DNA of 64,000 nucleotides from Ignavibacteriales bacterium (GTDB lineage Bacteria; Bacteroidota; Ignavibacteria; Ignavibacteriales; Ignavibacteriaceae), in the NCBI GenBank assembly GCA_020061465.1, contig JAGUYG010000078.1:1-64000 (forward strand), in the 5' to 3' direction. Below, one piece after another: positions 45,187 to 55,389 of this stretch. The first letter of the stretch is position 1. Every line of letters begins with the position of its first letter. Made by a program: the position numbers and the translations under genes. The notes beneath the pieces were generated by a model. That model was not told the DNA's origin. It did no database searches and was given only the letters and a program-made list of their open reading frames with translations.

Positions 45187-46361
45187 TAGTATCCGCCGTA
45201 TTGTTCAACCAGATGAGAAAGCAATTCTATATTTTCCTGGGGAGTGTAAGGCGCAACTGAACAAGCCGAGCTTAAAATATAACCGCCATTTGGTTTACCC
45301 ACTTCAATTCTCCATAAAACATCCTTGCTGATAATATCCTTTGTGCCGTTTAAGAGTGTATTGACTGGATCAATATTTCCTTTTATGAATACTTTTCCTT
45401 GTAGTTGTTTTTTTGCCTCTTCTAAGTCAACGGTTCCAAGCGGCGGCGGATCGAGCGTATCTATACCATTGGCACCGGTTTCCATCATCAGGTCGAGTCT
45501 GTCTCCAATACTACCGCAAGTGTGAGTGTAAACGGGAATGTTAAATTCCTTTTGAACCTCTTGAACAATCATTTTTTCGTAAGGAAGTACAAATTCTTTA
45601 TAATGATCTCTAGAAATTAATCCAGCGCCTGCAAAAGCCGATGAAATCAAAACCGCATCTACTCCTAAAGCAGCTTGTTTTTTTGCAAGATCAATTGCCC
45701 CTTCCGTCAGCCTTTCCAGGCATGCTTTTGCCTTCACCGGATCATCTAATATAGCCATCAAAGCAAATTCGTAATTCAACAATTCAAGGAATTGTGACCA
45801 CGGCGAAAATACTTCCGAATGGATTGAAAATTTATTTCCGGCTGCTTCAATAACCTTTTTTATTGTGTCGAAATGATAGTCGGGGAAAAAGTCATCGGAA
45901 GGGCGCGGTTCCTTTTCGAATCCCCACGAATAAGGATATTTTATATCGGTAATATCCCACGGTTCAACGTAAAATAATTTGTCAGGGTCAATCTCATCGA
46001 AAGAAGGAAAATATCGCGAACCATCTTCCTGATAGTAGTGAGGGTTATCATCCTTCGGGAAAACAGTGTATCCTCCGCCTTTCCAGCTAATGACAGCTTC
46101 ATCATCCTTCTTATCAATGTTCTTTATAAGTTTCTGATAATTTGGTTCTCTTCCCGGCAAATTAATTAGGATGCCGTCAAAAGAATATCTATCTCTCATA
46201 CGCAGTAAGGCTTCGGCAAAGTCATCGGAACTATACCAAATATCCAATGGATTTACATTTGAAAAAAGGAAATAATGACCTAAAGAAAGCTGACACATCA
46301 GCGGCACTCTATCAGCAGTATTCAATGCCATCGCTTCTTTAACACGTTCTTTCGATGTCAT
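45186..46361 (-). CDS. UroD-family corrinoid methyltransferase (MtaA/MtbA-like)
   Basis: This 391-residue member of the uroporphyrinogen decarboxylase superfamily groups with methyltransferases rather than HemE: the likely zinc ligands are His280 and Cys282 (YTHTCGS) and Cys367 (SSACSVAP). The frame extends 13 codons upstream to a TTG, but the ATG at 46361 gives the family-typical MTSKERVKEAM start with GAG before it. It heads a compact operon with a corrinoid protein and a homocysteine methyltransferase. It could load a methyl group from an unknown donor onto the corrinoid or move it onward to a thiol. A unit of these three parts without a substrate-specific MtaB or MttB gene is unusual. Confidence 0.85.
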   Translation of the reverse strand: MTSKERVKEAMALNTADRVPLMCQLSLGHYFLFSNVNPLDIWYSSDDFAEALLRMRDRYSFDGILINLPGREPNYQKLIKNIDKKDDEAVISWKGGGYTVFPKDDNPHYYQEDGSRYFPSFDEIDPDKLFYVEPWDITDIKYPYSWGFEKEPRPSDDFFPDYHFDTIKKVIEAAGNKFSIHSEVFSPWSQFLELLNYEFALMAILDDPVKAKACLERLTEGAIDLAKKQAALGVDAVLISSAFAGAGLISRDHYKEFVLPYEKMIVQEVQKEFNIPVYTHTCGSIGDRLDLMMETGANGIDTLDPPPLGTVDLEEAKKQLQGKVFIKGNIDPVNTLLNGTKDIISKDVLWRIEVGKPNGGYILSSACSVAPYTPQENIELLSHLVEQYGGY

Positions 46362-46610
46362 AATTTGCTCTAAGTAATGGTTAACATATCTTTGAGTCAA
46401 AATTATAGCTTTAAGGGTGAATCTGCAAATAAGCTAAAGCACTGTCACAGGATGGAATTAGGAGAGGTTAATGTTATTATTCGAAATAAAAATTAATTGG
46501 AATGAAGTTCAAGAAAAAGTTTGATACAATACGGGTTATTTTTTTATTTGTAACCGTTTAAATTTTGAATAAATTTTCAAACAGCAATAAATTACTCTTT
46601 GGAGCTCTCA

Positions 46611-49049
46611 ATGAAAAATTTACTTCTTCCTTTTCTCGCTATAATTATGAACTTAAATGCCCATGCCGATTTTGATTTTGCCGGCGAAGTAACCTCTTAT
46701 AAATTATTCGAGTATCATATCGAATTCTATTTGACCAACGCGAAGTTCAATGTATATGTATTGAAAGACAATCTAATAAGATTTCGATTTACACAGCAGA
46801 ATGAATTTTTCCGGGCACCGTCTTATGCGGTAATTGATCATGGTTTGGCAGCAAAATTCAGGTTTGAAGAGAAGATGGATTTTTTTGAAATTGTTACAAA
46901 AGAACTAATTGTGAGAATATCAAAGCGTCCCTGCCGCGTAAGCATCTTTGATTCTAAAATGAATCTTATCAACGAAGACGAAAAAAGCTTTGGAGTAAGT
47001 TTCGATTACGATGAAGTTCGCTGCCATAAAACTCTTTTGGATGGTGAGCAGTTTTACGGATTGGGTGAAAAAACAGGCAGCCTTGCTAAAAGAGGGGGAC
47101 AATACACGATGTGGAACTCCGACCGTCCCGACTATACTACTAAAGAAGATCCACTCTATAAATCTATCCCGTTCTTTATCGGAGTAAGAGAAAAGAAAGC
47201 TTACGGAATTTTCTTTGATAATACCTATAAATCATACTTCAATATGGGCGCGAGCAATAACCGGTTTTATTGGTTTGGTGCTGAAAAAGGGGAGATGGAT
47301 TATTATTTCATCTATGGTCCCGAAATAAAAAAAATAATTTCGGATTACACTCTTTTAACCGGAAGAATGGAACTGCCGCCGATGTGGGCGTTGGGTTATC
47401 AGCAAAGCAAATGGAGTTATTATCCGGAATCCACCGTGAGAAATCTTGCTAAAACCTTTAGGGATAAACAAATCCCGTGTGATGTTATATACCTTGATAT
47501 TCATTATATGGACGATTACCGTGTTTTCACCTGGAATAAAGAAAGATTTCCTAATCCGGAAAAAATGTTAAGCGATTTGTCAAAGGATGGATTCAAAATA
47601 ATCACGATTGTCGATCCGGGTGTAAAAGCCGATACAACGAATTATTTAATTGCTAAAGAAGGATTAGAGCAGAATTTGTTTGCAAAGTACCCGGATGGTT
47701 CAGTCTATCAAGGAGAAGTTTGGCCTTCATGGGCTTATTTTCCTGACTTCACTAAAGAGGAAACCCGCAAGTGGTGGGGTGATAAAAATGCAATGCTGAT
47801 TAAACAAGGATTAGCCGGAATTTGGAACGATATGAACGAACCTGCTGTTTGGGGACAGGCATTCCCCGATATTGTGCAGTTTGACGATAACGGATTTAAA
47901 GCGAATCATAAAAAAATTCATAATGTTTACGGTTTGGAAATGGCACGTGCAACATTTGAAGGGCTGCTAAGAAATTTTCCCGATAAGCGTCCATTCATTC
48001 TTACCCGCGCTGCTTTTGCCGGCATTCAGCGTTATGCTGCTGTGTGGACCGGTGATAATTCAGCAACCGAAGAGCATCTAAAGCTTGCTTGTACCATGCC
48101 GCTTGGCTTAGGTTTGAGCGGTGTTCCATTTGCCGGAAGTGATGTTGGTGGTTTTTTTAGAACTCCTTCGCAAAGATTATATACAAGATGGATGCAGCTT
48201 GGTGCTTTCACTCCGTTTTTTAGGGGGCACACCATCATAAATACGAACGACCAGGAACCGTGGGCTTTTGGTGAAGACGTGGAGCGATGGGTTAAAGATG
48301 TTATGGATTCACGATATCGTCTTTTACCTTACATCTATAACGAATTTTATAATTCAACTATTTCCGGACTTCCTCCCGCAAGAGCAATGTTTCTTAACTA
48401 TCAAGAGGAAGAAGAATGCTATTCCGAAGCTGCACAGTTTCAATTCGTGTTTGGTGAAAATTTATTAGTTGCTCCTGTCCTTTCAGAAAAAGATAATTTC
48501 AAAAAAGTTTATCTTCCCGAAGGCAGATGGATGAATTGGCAGAAGAACGAAATCTATGATGGAAAAAGGTGGGTTATTGTTGAAGCACCAATTTGGGAAA
48601 TTCCTCTTTTCTTGAGAGAGGGGGGCATTATTCCTATGCAGCAAAGGCAGGACTTTGTAGGTGAAAGGAAAATAGAAGAGACAGAATTAATAATCTTTCC
48701 CGGAAAATCATCGGAATATATTTTATATGAAGACGACGGTATTTCAACCGAGTATCAAAACGGAAAATATTCATTAACGAAATTCAATCTGGAGAAAACA
48801 AGCAGCACAACTGTTTTGGAAATAGAACGTGAAAAAAATGATTTTGTTTCTAATCGCAAGTATTATTTATTAAATGTTTACGATGTAGATTCGATTTCAA
48901 AAATTACGATTAACGAGACCGTTTTAATACAATATGAAAATAGCGATCAATTAAATAATAGTAATGGGGGATACTTCTATAACTCAAAAACAAAAATTCT
49001 AAAAATTAAAGTGAGTGATTTACCAAATTTGAAAATAGAATTGAAATAA
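46611..49049 (+). CDS. Secreted glycoside hydrolase family 31 alpha-glucosidase
   Basis: This 812-residue GH31 enzyme hydrolyses terminal alpha-glucosidic or related bonds. The signal peptide is MKNLLLPFLAIIMNLNAHA. An N-terminal beta-sandwich domain follows (about 25-240, including YGLGEKTGSL), then the catalytic barrel (about 250-590) with nucleophile Asp407 in GIWNDMNEPAVWG and acid/base Asp482 in WTGDNSA. C-terminal beta domains complete it (VAPVLSE, LPEGRWMNW, YEDDGIS). A TTG four codons earlier is possible, but GGAG lies about 7 nt before the ATG at 46611. Start, signal and domains are complete. It diverges from the corrinoid operon. Exact linkage specificity is unknown. Confidence 0.93.
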   Translation: MKNLLLPFLAIIMNLNAHADFDFAGEVTSYKLFEYHIEFYLTNAKFNVYVLKDNLIRFRFTQQNEFFRAPSYAVIDHGLAAKFRFEEKMDFFEIVTKELIVRISKRPCRVSIFDSKMNLINEDEKSFGVSFDYDEVRCHKTLLDGEQFYGLGEKTGSLAKRGGQYTMWNSDRPDYTTKEDPLYKSIPFFIGVREKKAYGIFFDNTYKSYFNMGASNNRFYWFGAEKGEMDYYFIYGPEIKKIISDYTLLTGRMELPPMWALGYQQSKWSYYPESTVRNLAKTFRDKQIPCDVIYLDIHYMDDYRVFTWNKERFPNPEKMLSDLSKDGFKIITIVDPGVKADTTNYLIAKEGLEQNLFAKYPDGSVYQGEVWPSWAYFPDFTKEETRKWWGDKNAMLIKQGLAGIWNDMNEPAVWGQAFPDIVQFDDNGFKANHKKIHNVYGLEMARATFEGLLRNFPDKRPFILTRAAFAGIQRYAAVWTGDNSATEEHLKLACTMPLGLGLSGVPFAGSDVGGFFRTPSQRLYTRWMQLGAFTPFFRGHTIINTNDQEPWAFGEDVERWVKDVMDSRYRLLPYIYNEFYNSTISGLPPARAMFLNYQEEEECYSEAAQFQFVFGENLLVAPVLSEKDNFKKVYLPEGRWMNWQKNEIYDGKRWVIVEAPIWEIPLFLREGGIIPMQQRQDFVGERKIEETELIIFPGKSSEYILYEDDGISTEYQNGKYSLTKFNLEKTSSTTVLEIEREKNDFVSNRKYYLLNVYDVDSISKITINETVLIQYENSDQLNNSNGGYFYNSKTKILKIKVSDLPNLKIELK

Positions 49050-49212
49050 TCATTTCAATCTGAAATAAATTTGTTAGAAATTATAACAATGAGACTTTGA
49101 ACGGATAGAAGATATTATCTTATAAATATTTTATTACTAACGGGACGAAAAAAACGGTATTAAATGTATTATTTATAGTTTTTTTAGAATTGCTTTCTCT
49201 TTAACAAGAAAT

Positions 49213-49242
49213 AAAAAAACCGGCAGTTTTAAGCCGCCGGTT
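49213..49242 (-). terminator. Rho-independent terminator after secF
   Basis: On the minus strand an AACCGGC/GCCGGTT stem (49218-49242 on the plus strand) is followed by TTTTTTTATTT. It lies about 30 nt past the secF stop codon and fits the end of the secDF transcript. On the plus strand, after the GH31 gene, no T tract follows. Confidence 0.75.
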
Positions 49243-49270
49243 CGTTATCAAATTTAATTTGGGAGTGAAA

Positions 49271-50410
49271 CTAAAACTGTACTTTCTTTTTGGACCTGTT
49301 TGCGTATTCAAGTACAAGAGCGCTTGCAACGAAAATAGAGGAGTAAGTGCCTATAACAATTCCAAAAAATAAGGTAAATGCAAATGCTCTTAAAACTTCG
49401 CCTCCGAGGAGCAGCAGAACAAAAATTGTAAGAAGTGTAGTTCCGCCGGTTAGTATCGTACGGCTCATGGTCTTATTAATACTCTTATTTATCACATCCA
49501 TTATTGGCATGGTTTTGTGTATTTTTAAGTTTTCTCTTACACGGTCAAAAACAATTACCGTATCGTTAATTGAGTAACCGACCAGAGTTAAGAATGCGGC
49601 AACAACGGTGAGATCAATTTCTAAATTGAGTCCGGGTATAACATCATAAAGCACTGAATATAAGCCTAAAGTAATTAACACATCGTGGAAAAGAGCAACT
49701 ACGGCGCCTAAAGCAAATATAAATTTAAAACGGAAACCAAGGTAAATTAACATTGCAATTAAAGAAAAGAGTACAGCTATTACCGCATCTTGTTTAAGTT
49801 CTTTACCTATTTTAGGTCCGATGTGTTCTTCACGCAAAACCTGGAATGGATTATCTGCCATTTTTTCTTTTAGATTTATTTTAATCCAATCTGCAATTCC
49901 AACCCTCACAACCATTTCAGTATTATCAAGCTCTTCCGATACTTTGCCGGTTTGAAAGCCTGCTTCGTAAAGGAGATCAACAATTCTATTAGTTGTATCG
50001 GGATTAGGGAATGCAAAGGTAACCGATTTGGAAGTCGAATCAACAATTTGCTTTGGAATGCCCGGGAACAGTTTATCGATTTCTTGTTCCATATTACTTA
50101 CGATTTTCGGATATAATTCAGCGGGAATTTCCTGTACTTCTGTTCTGACTAATATGCCTCTTTCGCCGCCGAAAGTTTTAAGTTCAACATTTCCCAGCCC
50201 GATATTATCAACGTAGCTTCGCATCTCACCGACACTGACAGGCTTTTCAAATTCAAGAACTATTTCTGAACCGCCCTTAAAGTCGATGCCGAACTGCAGC
50301 CCGCGGAAAAGTATATTAATAAAACCAATAAAGAATAAGACAGCAGAAACAATGTAAAAAATTTTTCTTTTGCCTAAGAAATCAAAATTTAAATTTTCAA
50401 ATATTCGCAT
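49271..50410 (-). CDS. secF: Protein translocase subunit SecF
   Basis: SecF works with SecD in the inner membrane, using the proton gradient to aid protein export through SecYEG. The 379-residue protein has a first transmembrane helix (about 15-35), LQFGIDFKGGSEIVLEF and a periplasmic P domain. Five further helices at about 205-370 contain GFRFKFIFALGAVVALFHDVLITLG and GYSINDTVIVFDRVRENL, the SecF signatures. The P domain (about 60-200) is longer than in E. coli SecF. It follows secD by 30 nt and ends at a terminator. Separate secD and secF genes are usual; some relatives have fused forms. Confidence 0.96.
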   Translation of the reverse strand: MRIFENLNFDFLGKRKIFYIVSAVLFFIGFINILFRGLQFGIDFKGGSEIVLEFEKPVSVGEMRSYVDNIGLGNVELKTFGGERGILVRTEVQEIPAELYPKIVSNMEQEIDKLFPGIPKQIVDSTSKSVTFAFPNPDTTNRIVDLLYEAGFQTGKVSEELDNTEMVVRVGIADWIKINLKEKMADNPFQVLREEHIGPKIGKELKQDAVIAVLFSLIAMLIYLGFRFKFIFALGAVVALFHDVLITLGLYSVLYDVIPGLNLEIDLTVVAAFLTLVGYSINDTVIVFDRVRENLKIHKTMPIMDVINKSINKTMSRTILTGGTTLLTIFVLLLLGGEVLRAFAFTLFFGIVIGTYSSIFVASALVLEYANRSKKKVQF

Positions 50411-50440
50411 TTATATATTAGCTCCTTAAAGCTTGTTAAA

Positions 50441-52390
50441 TTAACCAATAGTAAGTTTTGCACCTTTTGCAACCATATAGTCAAAAACTAAACGGGCAAT
50501 AACAAGCGCACTGAATAAGCTTGAAACGATACCGATCATCAGAGTTAAGGCAAATCCCTGGATAGGACCGGTTCCAAATTGATAGAGAACAATTCCGGTA
50601 AAGAAGGTCGTGATATTCGAATCGAATATAGCCGAATAAGCTTTCGAATAGCCGCTTTCGATGGATGCTTTTACCGTTTTACCTGTTGCCAATTCTTCTC
50701 TTATACGTTCGTAAATCAGCACGTTGGCATCCACCGCCATACCAATTGTAAGTATGATTCCAGCAATGCCCGGTAAAGTTAGGGTTGCACCAAATCCTGC
50801 TAAAACTCCAAGGACAAACATTACCGTAAAAACTAATGAAGCTGCCGCTACATTTCCGGCTTTTTGGTAGTAGAACATCATGAAAATACCGACAATAATG
50901 TAACCAATGAGAGCCGATGTAAATCCACCTCTTATAGAATCCTGTCCGAGCGAAGGTCCAACGGTTCTTTCTTCAATAATATCTACCGGAGCCGGTAAGG
51001 CACCTGCTTTAAGAACTATTTCCAAAAGCTTAGCTTCTTCAAGGTTTGCCATTCCTTCAATTTGCGATCTTCCGCCGGTTATTTTTTGATTTACCACCGG
51101 TGCTGAAAAAATTACGCCATCCAAAATAATTGCAATCCTCTTCTGAACGTTCGCTCCTGTAATGCGCGCCCATTCTGTGGCTCCTTCGGAGTTCATTTCC
51201 ATTGAAACAATCGGTGCTGAAGTCATCGGATCTATATTCGCTCTCGCAGTAGTGATCACACCGCCAGTTAGTTCGGGTGTTTTGTTAACGAGGGTAAGTC
51301 TGTAAATAGCCTCGCCTCTATCAAAAGCCATTGGTTTAGCAGAGAATAAAAACTCGACATTGTTTGGTATAACCGCTTGCACATCTGGGCGGTTCAATAT
51401 TGATTGTAATTTTGTACGTTGACCTTCTCTTACTGCTGCGTCTGCAATTCCTCCCTGCGGATCAATCAGCATTGCAATAGCAAAGAAAGGATGCTCTTTG
51501 GCAAATTCCGCTTCGGTTAATTCTTGATCAGCCGCCGTATCAACAGCGGATGAAGTATCTTCTGCTATTAATGTTGTATCTTGAACTTCTGCTGATGTAG
51601 TCGTATCTGTTTCGGTTGTATCTTCTATGGCTTTACCGGCAAGCACGTTATCGATTTTCTGCATAACTGAAAATGCAAGGTCAGGTTCTTTGACCAGCCT
51701 GAATTCAAGCAAAGCTGTTCCCTGCAGAAGTTGCTTTGCCTCCTCTTCGCGAGCCACGCCGGGCAGCTCTACAATTATTCTTCGGCTTCCCTGCCGCTGA
51801 ATTGACGGTTCAGATACTCCGTACTGATCTACTCTGTTTCTTATAATTTCCATAGCGCGGGCAACAGCATCTTCAGCATCGGATTTTAATCCGTCTAAGA
51901 TTTGATCGTCATCTTCCCTGATTGTACCAAAATAACGGCTAAGCCTTATTCCTCTTTCCTTAAATTTTCTACCAACAATGTCAACCACGGATTCATCCGA
52001 AGCTGCTACTTCACGTTCGGATTCGTTAAGTATGGATTTATAAATGTCGTCCGGATTCTTGGCAAGTTTTTCAAGCAGCTTTACAGTGTTAACTTCCAAT
52101 ACTACGCGCATTCCGCCTTGCAAGTCTAATCCTAACTTAATTCTGTCCTGTCTTGCTTCCGCAATTGAAGGATCAGCTTGTTTGATGCTGTCTTCGATTA
52201 CCCTAAGCCTTCGTTCAACCTCGTCTTTAGTAAGATCGGGATATAAAGATTTTTTTTCCTGCCTTTTCTCTTCGAGAATATTGGAGATTTTTTGTGAGTT
52301 CCGATAATCTGCGTAGGTGGGATATAAAAGGTAAATGCTGAGACCTATAGCTGCAATAATTAGAATAATTCTGAATCTGAATTCTTTCAT
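50441..52390 (-). CDS. secD: Protein translocase subunit SecD
   Basis: SecD is the partner of SecF in export. The 649-residue protein has an N-terminal helix (about 7-23), LGLDLQGGMRVVLEV, and the periplasmic P1 region with RNRVDQYGVSEPSIQRQG and RIIVELPGV. A long Asp/Thr-rich insert lies at about 250-285 (TTETDTTTSAEVQDTT). C-terminal membrane helices include TIGMAVDANVLIYERIREEL. The acidic, Thr-rich insert between the P1 subdomains is not in the E. coli protein and may be a flexible linker, as in some Bacteroidota-like sequences. secF follows 30 nt later. Confidence 0.96.
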   Translation of the reverse strand: MKEFRFRIILIIAAIGLSIYLLYPTYADYRNSQKISNILEEKRQEKKSLYPDLTKDEVERRLRVIEDSIKQADPSIAEARQDRIKLGLDLQGGMRVVLEVNTVKLLEKLAKNPDDIYKSILNESEREVAASDESVVDIVGRKFKERGIRLSRYFGTIREDDDQILDGLKSDAEDAVARAMEIIRNRVDQYGVSEPSIQRQGSRRIIVELPGVAREEEAKQLLQGTALLEFRLVKEPDLAFSVMQKIDNVLAGKAIEDTTETDTTTSAEVQDTTLIAEDTSSAVDTAADQELTEAEFAKEHPFFAIAMLIDPQGGIADAAVREGQRTKLQSILNRPDVQAVIPNNVEFLFSAKPMAFDRGEAIYRLTLVNKTPELTGGVITTARANIDPMTSAPIVSMEMNSEGATEWARITGANVQKRIAIILDGVIFSAPVVNQKITGGRSQIEGMANLEEAKLLEIVLKAGALPAPVDIIEERTVGPSLGQDSIRGGFTSALIGYIIVGIFMMFYYQKAGNVAAASLVFTVMFVLGVLAGFGATLTLPGIAGIILTIGMAVDANVLIYERIREELATGKTVKASIESGYSKAYSAIFDSNITTFFTGIVLYQFGTGPIQGFALTLMIGIVSSLFSALVIARLVFDYMVAKGAKLTIG

Positions 52391-52581
52391 ATATTTCTTT
52401 TAATTCTGAGTGAGAATTGAATTTAATTGACTGCCAAAATTACCTGTTAAGGCTTTGAAAGTCAATGAAATAGGGGGTTTATTAATTCCGGAAAATTCCT
52501 TTTTCTCTGTATTTCAACTGAATTTAGTATTGATGCTATTTTGCTGCTTTAAGCGACCCGCGTTGATTAAAGAACAACCGA

Positions 52582-53406
52582 TTAAATCAATTCAATTGTT
52601 CTTTTAATTAACCTTTCGAATTTATCCTTAACTCTGTTTGCAGTTTCGGTTACTTCTGCATGCGATAGTTTTTGATCTGAAATGCCTGCGGCATAATTCG
52701 TAATACATGAAACAGCGGCAGTCTTTAAGCCAAGGTAGCCGGAGTAGACGGCTTCGTGTACGGTAGACATACCCACGGCATCGCCTCCGAATTTCGCCAT
52801 CATTCTAATTTCAGAAGGTGTTTCATAACTTGGTCCTTTGGTATACCAATATACACCTTCGTGAAGAGGAATATTTTGATCAGAAGCAGCCTGCTTAATT
52901 ATTTTATTTAATTTGAACGATGGACAATCATAAAAATGTTTTTTACCTTTCTCCGAGGCAATCCCTATTAAACCGGTCAATTCTTTTTTAAGGCTGATAC
53001 CATTAAACGAGGAGACGAGCATAAGGCTGCCTGGGGTAAGATTGGGATTTATTCCGCCTGCGGCATTGGTAATTAGAACTACTTTTGCATTCAGCTTGTG
53101 CGATAGAAAGACGGGCAGTATGCAATCCGATAAAGGATAACCTTCATAGAGATGAATTCGTCCCTGAAAGATGATTAACTTTTTCCGCGCGTACTTTCCG
53201 AAATGAATTTTTCCAGCATGACCGGTTATCGTTGAGGGCGGGTATCCGGGTAATTCTGAGGTGTTAAATGATTTAACCGCATCAATGCTGTTGACAAAAT
53301 CACCCAAACCGCTGCCAAGGATTAAAGCTATTTGCGGTTTAAATGGGATTTCATTTTTAAGGTAAGTAAAAAGCTCGTTGTATTTGAAATCTAAATCAAC
53401 CATCAT
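52582..53406 (-). CDS. punA: Purine nucleoside phosphorylase
   Basis: This 274-residue trimeric-type enzyme splits guanosine, inosine and their deoxy forms to base and (deoxy)ribose-1-phosphate. It shows LILGSGLGDF, the GHAGKIHFG phosphate site, NAAGGINP, KGPSYETPSEIRM and GMSTVHEA. The base-site Asn is in CITNYAAGI, as in the guanosine/inosine-specific class. It starts 1 nt after the nupC stop codon and is the last gene of the cdd-tdk-nupC-punA operon. ATG codons 1 and 2 are adjacent, so the exact start may be one codon later. Confidence 0.95.
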   Translation of the reverse strand: MMVDLDFKYNELFTYLKNEIPFKPQIALILGSGLGDFVNSIDAVKSFNTSELPGYPPSTITGHAGKIHFGKYARKKLIIFQGRIHLYEGYPLSDCILPVFLSHKLNAKVVLITNAAGGINPNLTPGSLMLVSSFNGISLKKELTGLIGIASEKGKKHFYDCPSFKLNKIIKQAASDQNIPLHEGVYWYTKGPSYETPSEIRMMAKFGGDAVGMSTVHEAVYSGYLGLKTAAVSCITNYAAGISDQKLSHAEVTETANRVKDKFERLIKRTIELI

Positions 53407-53407
53407 A

Positions 53408-54760
53408 TTAAAATAAAATACCTGCCAGAGTTGCCGTAGCTAATGTTGCAAGGGAACCGCCTATCACTGCTCTTAATCCGAATTTTGCTATATCGGATTT
53501 CCGATTTGGAGCCAATGGTCCTATACCGCCAATCTGAATAGCAATTGAACTGAAATTCGCGAAACCGCAAAGCGCATAAGTTGCCATAAGAATTGCTTTT
53601 TCATTTACCAATTCCTTTGCTTCGATCAGCTTGCCTAATTCCAAATAAGCGACAAATTCATTTAATACAATCTTGGTACCGATTAAGCTTCCGAAGTTGA
53701 GCGAATCATGCCAGGGTACTCCAACTCCGAATGCAAGAAATTGGAAGACTAATCCTATAAGCAATTGAAAATTGAGCGGTTGACCATAGGCTGCCATCAA
53801 TGTGGAATTAAGTCCGGTAATTTCTCCCAAACCTTGCAGCAAATAATTTATCAATGCGATAAGAGCGATGAAAGCTATTAACATAGCCCCTACGTTTAAG
53901 GCAAGCATCAAGCCATCACTTGCACCTGCTGCGGCTGCCTCGATAACGTTAGATGAAGTTTTTTCGATTTTAACTTTAACCGTTCCCTTAGTTTCGGGAT
54001 CAGAAATTTCCGGTGATAATATTTTAGAAATAACCAACGCAGCCGGTGCCGCCATAACGCTGGCTCCAAGCAAATGTGTTGCGAACATTTTTTGAGCTTC
54101 TATTAGTGGTATACCAAGAGTTTCGGCATAAGAGTGACCTAATATCTGAATATAAGCTGCCATTACACCGCCGGCAATAGTTGCCATCCCTCCCACCATG
54201 ATTGTGAGGAGTTCACTTTGAGTCAAACCTTTTAGAAAGGGTCTTATCATTAATGGCGCTTCGGTTTGTCCAACAAAAATGTTTGCACTAACCGATAAAG
54301 ATTCCGCACCGCTGGTTCCCATTACTTTTGCCATAACCCAAGCCATTGCCTGCACAACGCGCTGCATAACTCCAAGATAGTAAAGAATTGACATTAAACT
54401 TGCGAAGAAAATAATAGTAGGTAAAACCTGAAAAGCGAAGAACATACCCAAGCTTCCATCGTTACCCGGGCTTAAGGCTAATTGCCCGAAGACAAACTTT
54501 GCACCTTCGCTTGTAAAATTTAATATGAGAACAAAAAAACCGCTCACCCAGTTAAAAAAATCTTTAGCCCAGCCCAATGGAAAAAATATTGATCTTAATG
54601 CTTCACCTTTTATGATTAGAAGAGCAAAGATTAATTGCAGACCTAATCCGCTTCCAACTAACCGCCAATTTATTTTTCTCTTATTATTAGAAAGCAGGAA
54701 AGCAATACCTACAATTAGTGCAATCCCCAAAATACCTCTGATAACAGCAATGAAATCCAT
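53408..54760 (-). CDS. nupC: Concentrative nucleoside transporter (NupC/CNT)
   Basis: This 450-residue membrane protein of the CNT family imports nucleosides with a proton or sodium gradient. The family motifs are SANIFVGQTEAPLMI, GGMATIAGGVMAAYI and, near the C-terminus, ATYALCGFANFSSIAIQIGGIG. About ten hydrophobic segments fit the fold. A Lys/Thr-rich loop (PETKGTVKVKIEKTSSN, about 255-272) is at a variable position. The gene is embedded between tdk (9 nt) and punA (1 nt), which supports a nucleoside uptake and salvage role. Confidence 0.94.
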   Translation of the reverse strand: MDFIAVIRGILGIALIVGIAFLLSNNKRKINWRLVGSGLGLQLIFALLIIKGEALRSIFFPLGWAKDFFNWVSGFFVLILNFTSEGAKFVFGQLALSPGNDGSLGMFFAFQVLPTIIFFASLMSILYYLGVMQRVVQAMAWVMAKVMGTSGAESLSVSANIFVGQTEAPLMIRPFLKGLTQSELLTIMVGGMATIAGGVMAAYIQILGHSYAETLGIPLIEAQKMFATHLLGASVMAAPAALVISKILSPEISDPETKGTVKVKIEKTSSNVIEAAAAGASDGLMLALNVGAMLIAFIALIALINYLLQGLGEITGLNSTLMAAYGQPLNFQLLIGLVFQFLAFGVGVPWHDSLNFGSLIGTKIVLNEFVAYLELGKLIEAKELVNEKAILMATYALCGFANFSSIAIQIGGIGPLAPNRKSDIAKFGLRAVIGGSLATLATATLAGILF

Positions 54761-54769
54761 ATTTGTCCT

Positions 54770-55348
54770 CTAATTTTCTTTAGGAATGTAGTGGCATTTT
54801 CTGCAGCGGGCTTCATAAATATCTGCCGCACCTACAATAACGCGCTCTGATGAAGTTGTTTTGCGTTGGGTTTTATCGGCGGGATTTCCGCAGACAACAC
54901 AAATTGCCAATGTTTTAGTAATATATTCTGCGATAGCAAGAAGCTGAGGCATCGGTTCAAAGGGAATTCCCCTGTAATCCTGATCTAATCCTGCAACAAT
55001 AACTCTTTTGCCTTCGTTGGCAAGATTATTACATATTTCTACTATATCAGCATTAAAGAACTGTGCCTCGTCGATGCCGATTACGTGTGCGTCACCGGAA
55101 TACTTCAATACGTCTTTTATATCATCAATGATAACTGATGGAAGAGATTGTTCACTATGTGAAACTATGAATGATTCGGCATACCTTTTATCGATCTTTG
55201 GTTTGAAAATTTTCACGTTTTGTTTTGCTATTTGTGCTCGCCTAAGTCTGCGGATAAGCTCTTCGGTTTTACCGCTGAACATACAGCCGGCAATTACTTC
55301 AATCCAGCCTGTGTTTTTGGGCATCGAATGCGGAGCAAGTTCCATCAT
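54770..55348 (-). CDS. tdk: Thymidine kinase
   Basis: This 192-residue type II thymidine kinase phosphorylates thymidine to dTMP with ATP. The P-loop is [12 protein letters not shown] (about 20-31), Walker B with the catalytic Glu is [10 protein letters not shown], and the lasso loop and zinc site are CVVCG and CRKC near the C-terminus. A start one or eight codons later (MMELAPHSM) is possible because the Shine-Dalgarno is weak. It lies 41 nt after cdd and 9 nt before nupC. Confidence 0.94.
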   Translation of the reverse strand: MMELAPHSMPKNTGWIEVIAGCMFSGKTEELIRRLRRAQIAKQNVKIFKPKIDKRYAESFIVSHSEQSLPSVIIDDIKDVLKYSGDAHVIGIDEAQFFNADIVEICNNLANEGKRVIVAGLDQDYRGIPFEPMPQLLAIAEYITKTLAICVVCGNPADKTQRKTTSSERVIVGAADIYEARCRKCHYIPKEN

Positions 55349-55389
55349 AAAATTTTTTATATCCTTAAATGAAATTATTAAGCTTCTAA

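Noticed and set aside
46362-46400. TTG start adding 13 residues to the UroD-family protein
   Set aside because: Family members begin with an MTSKERV-like segment, which matches the ATG at 46361.
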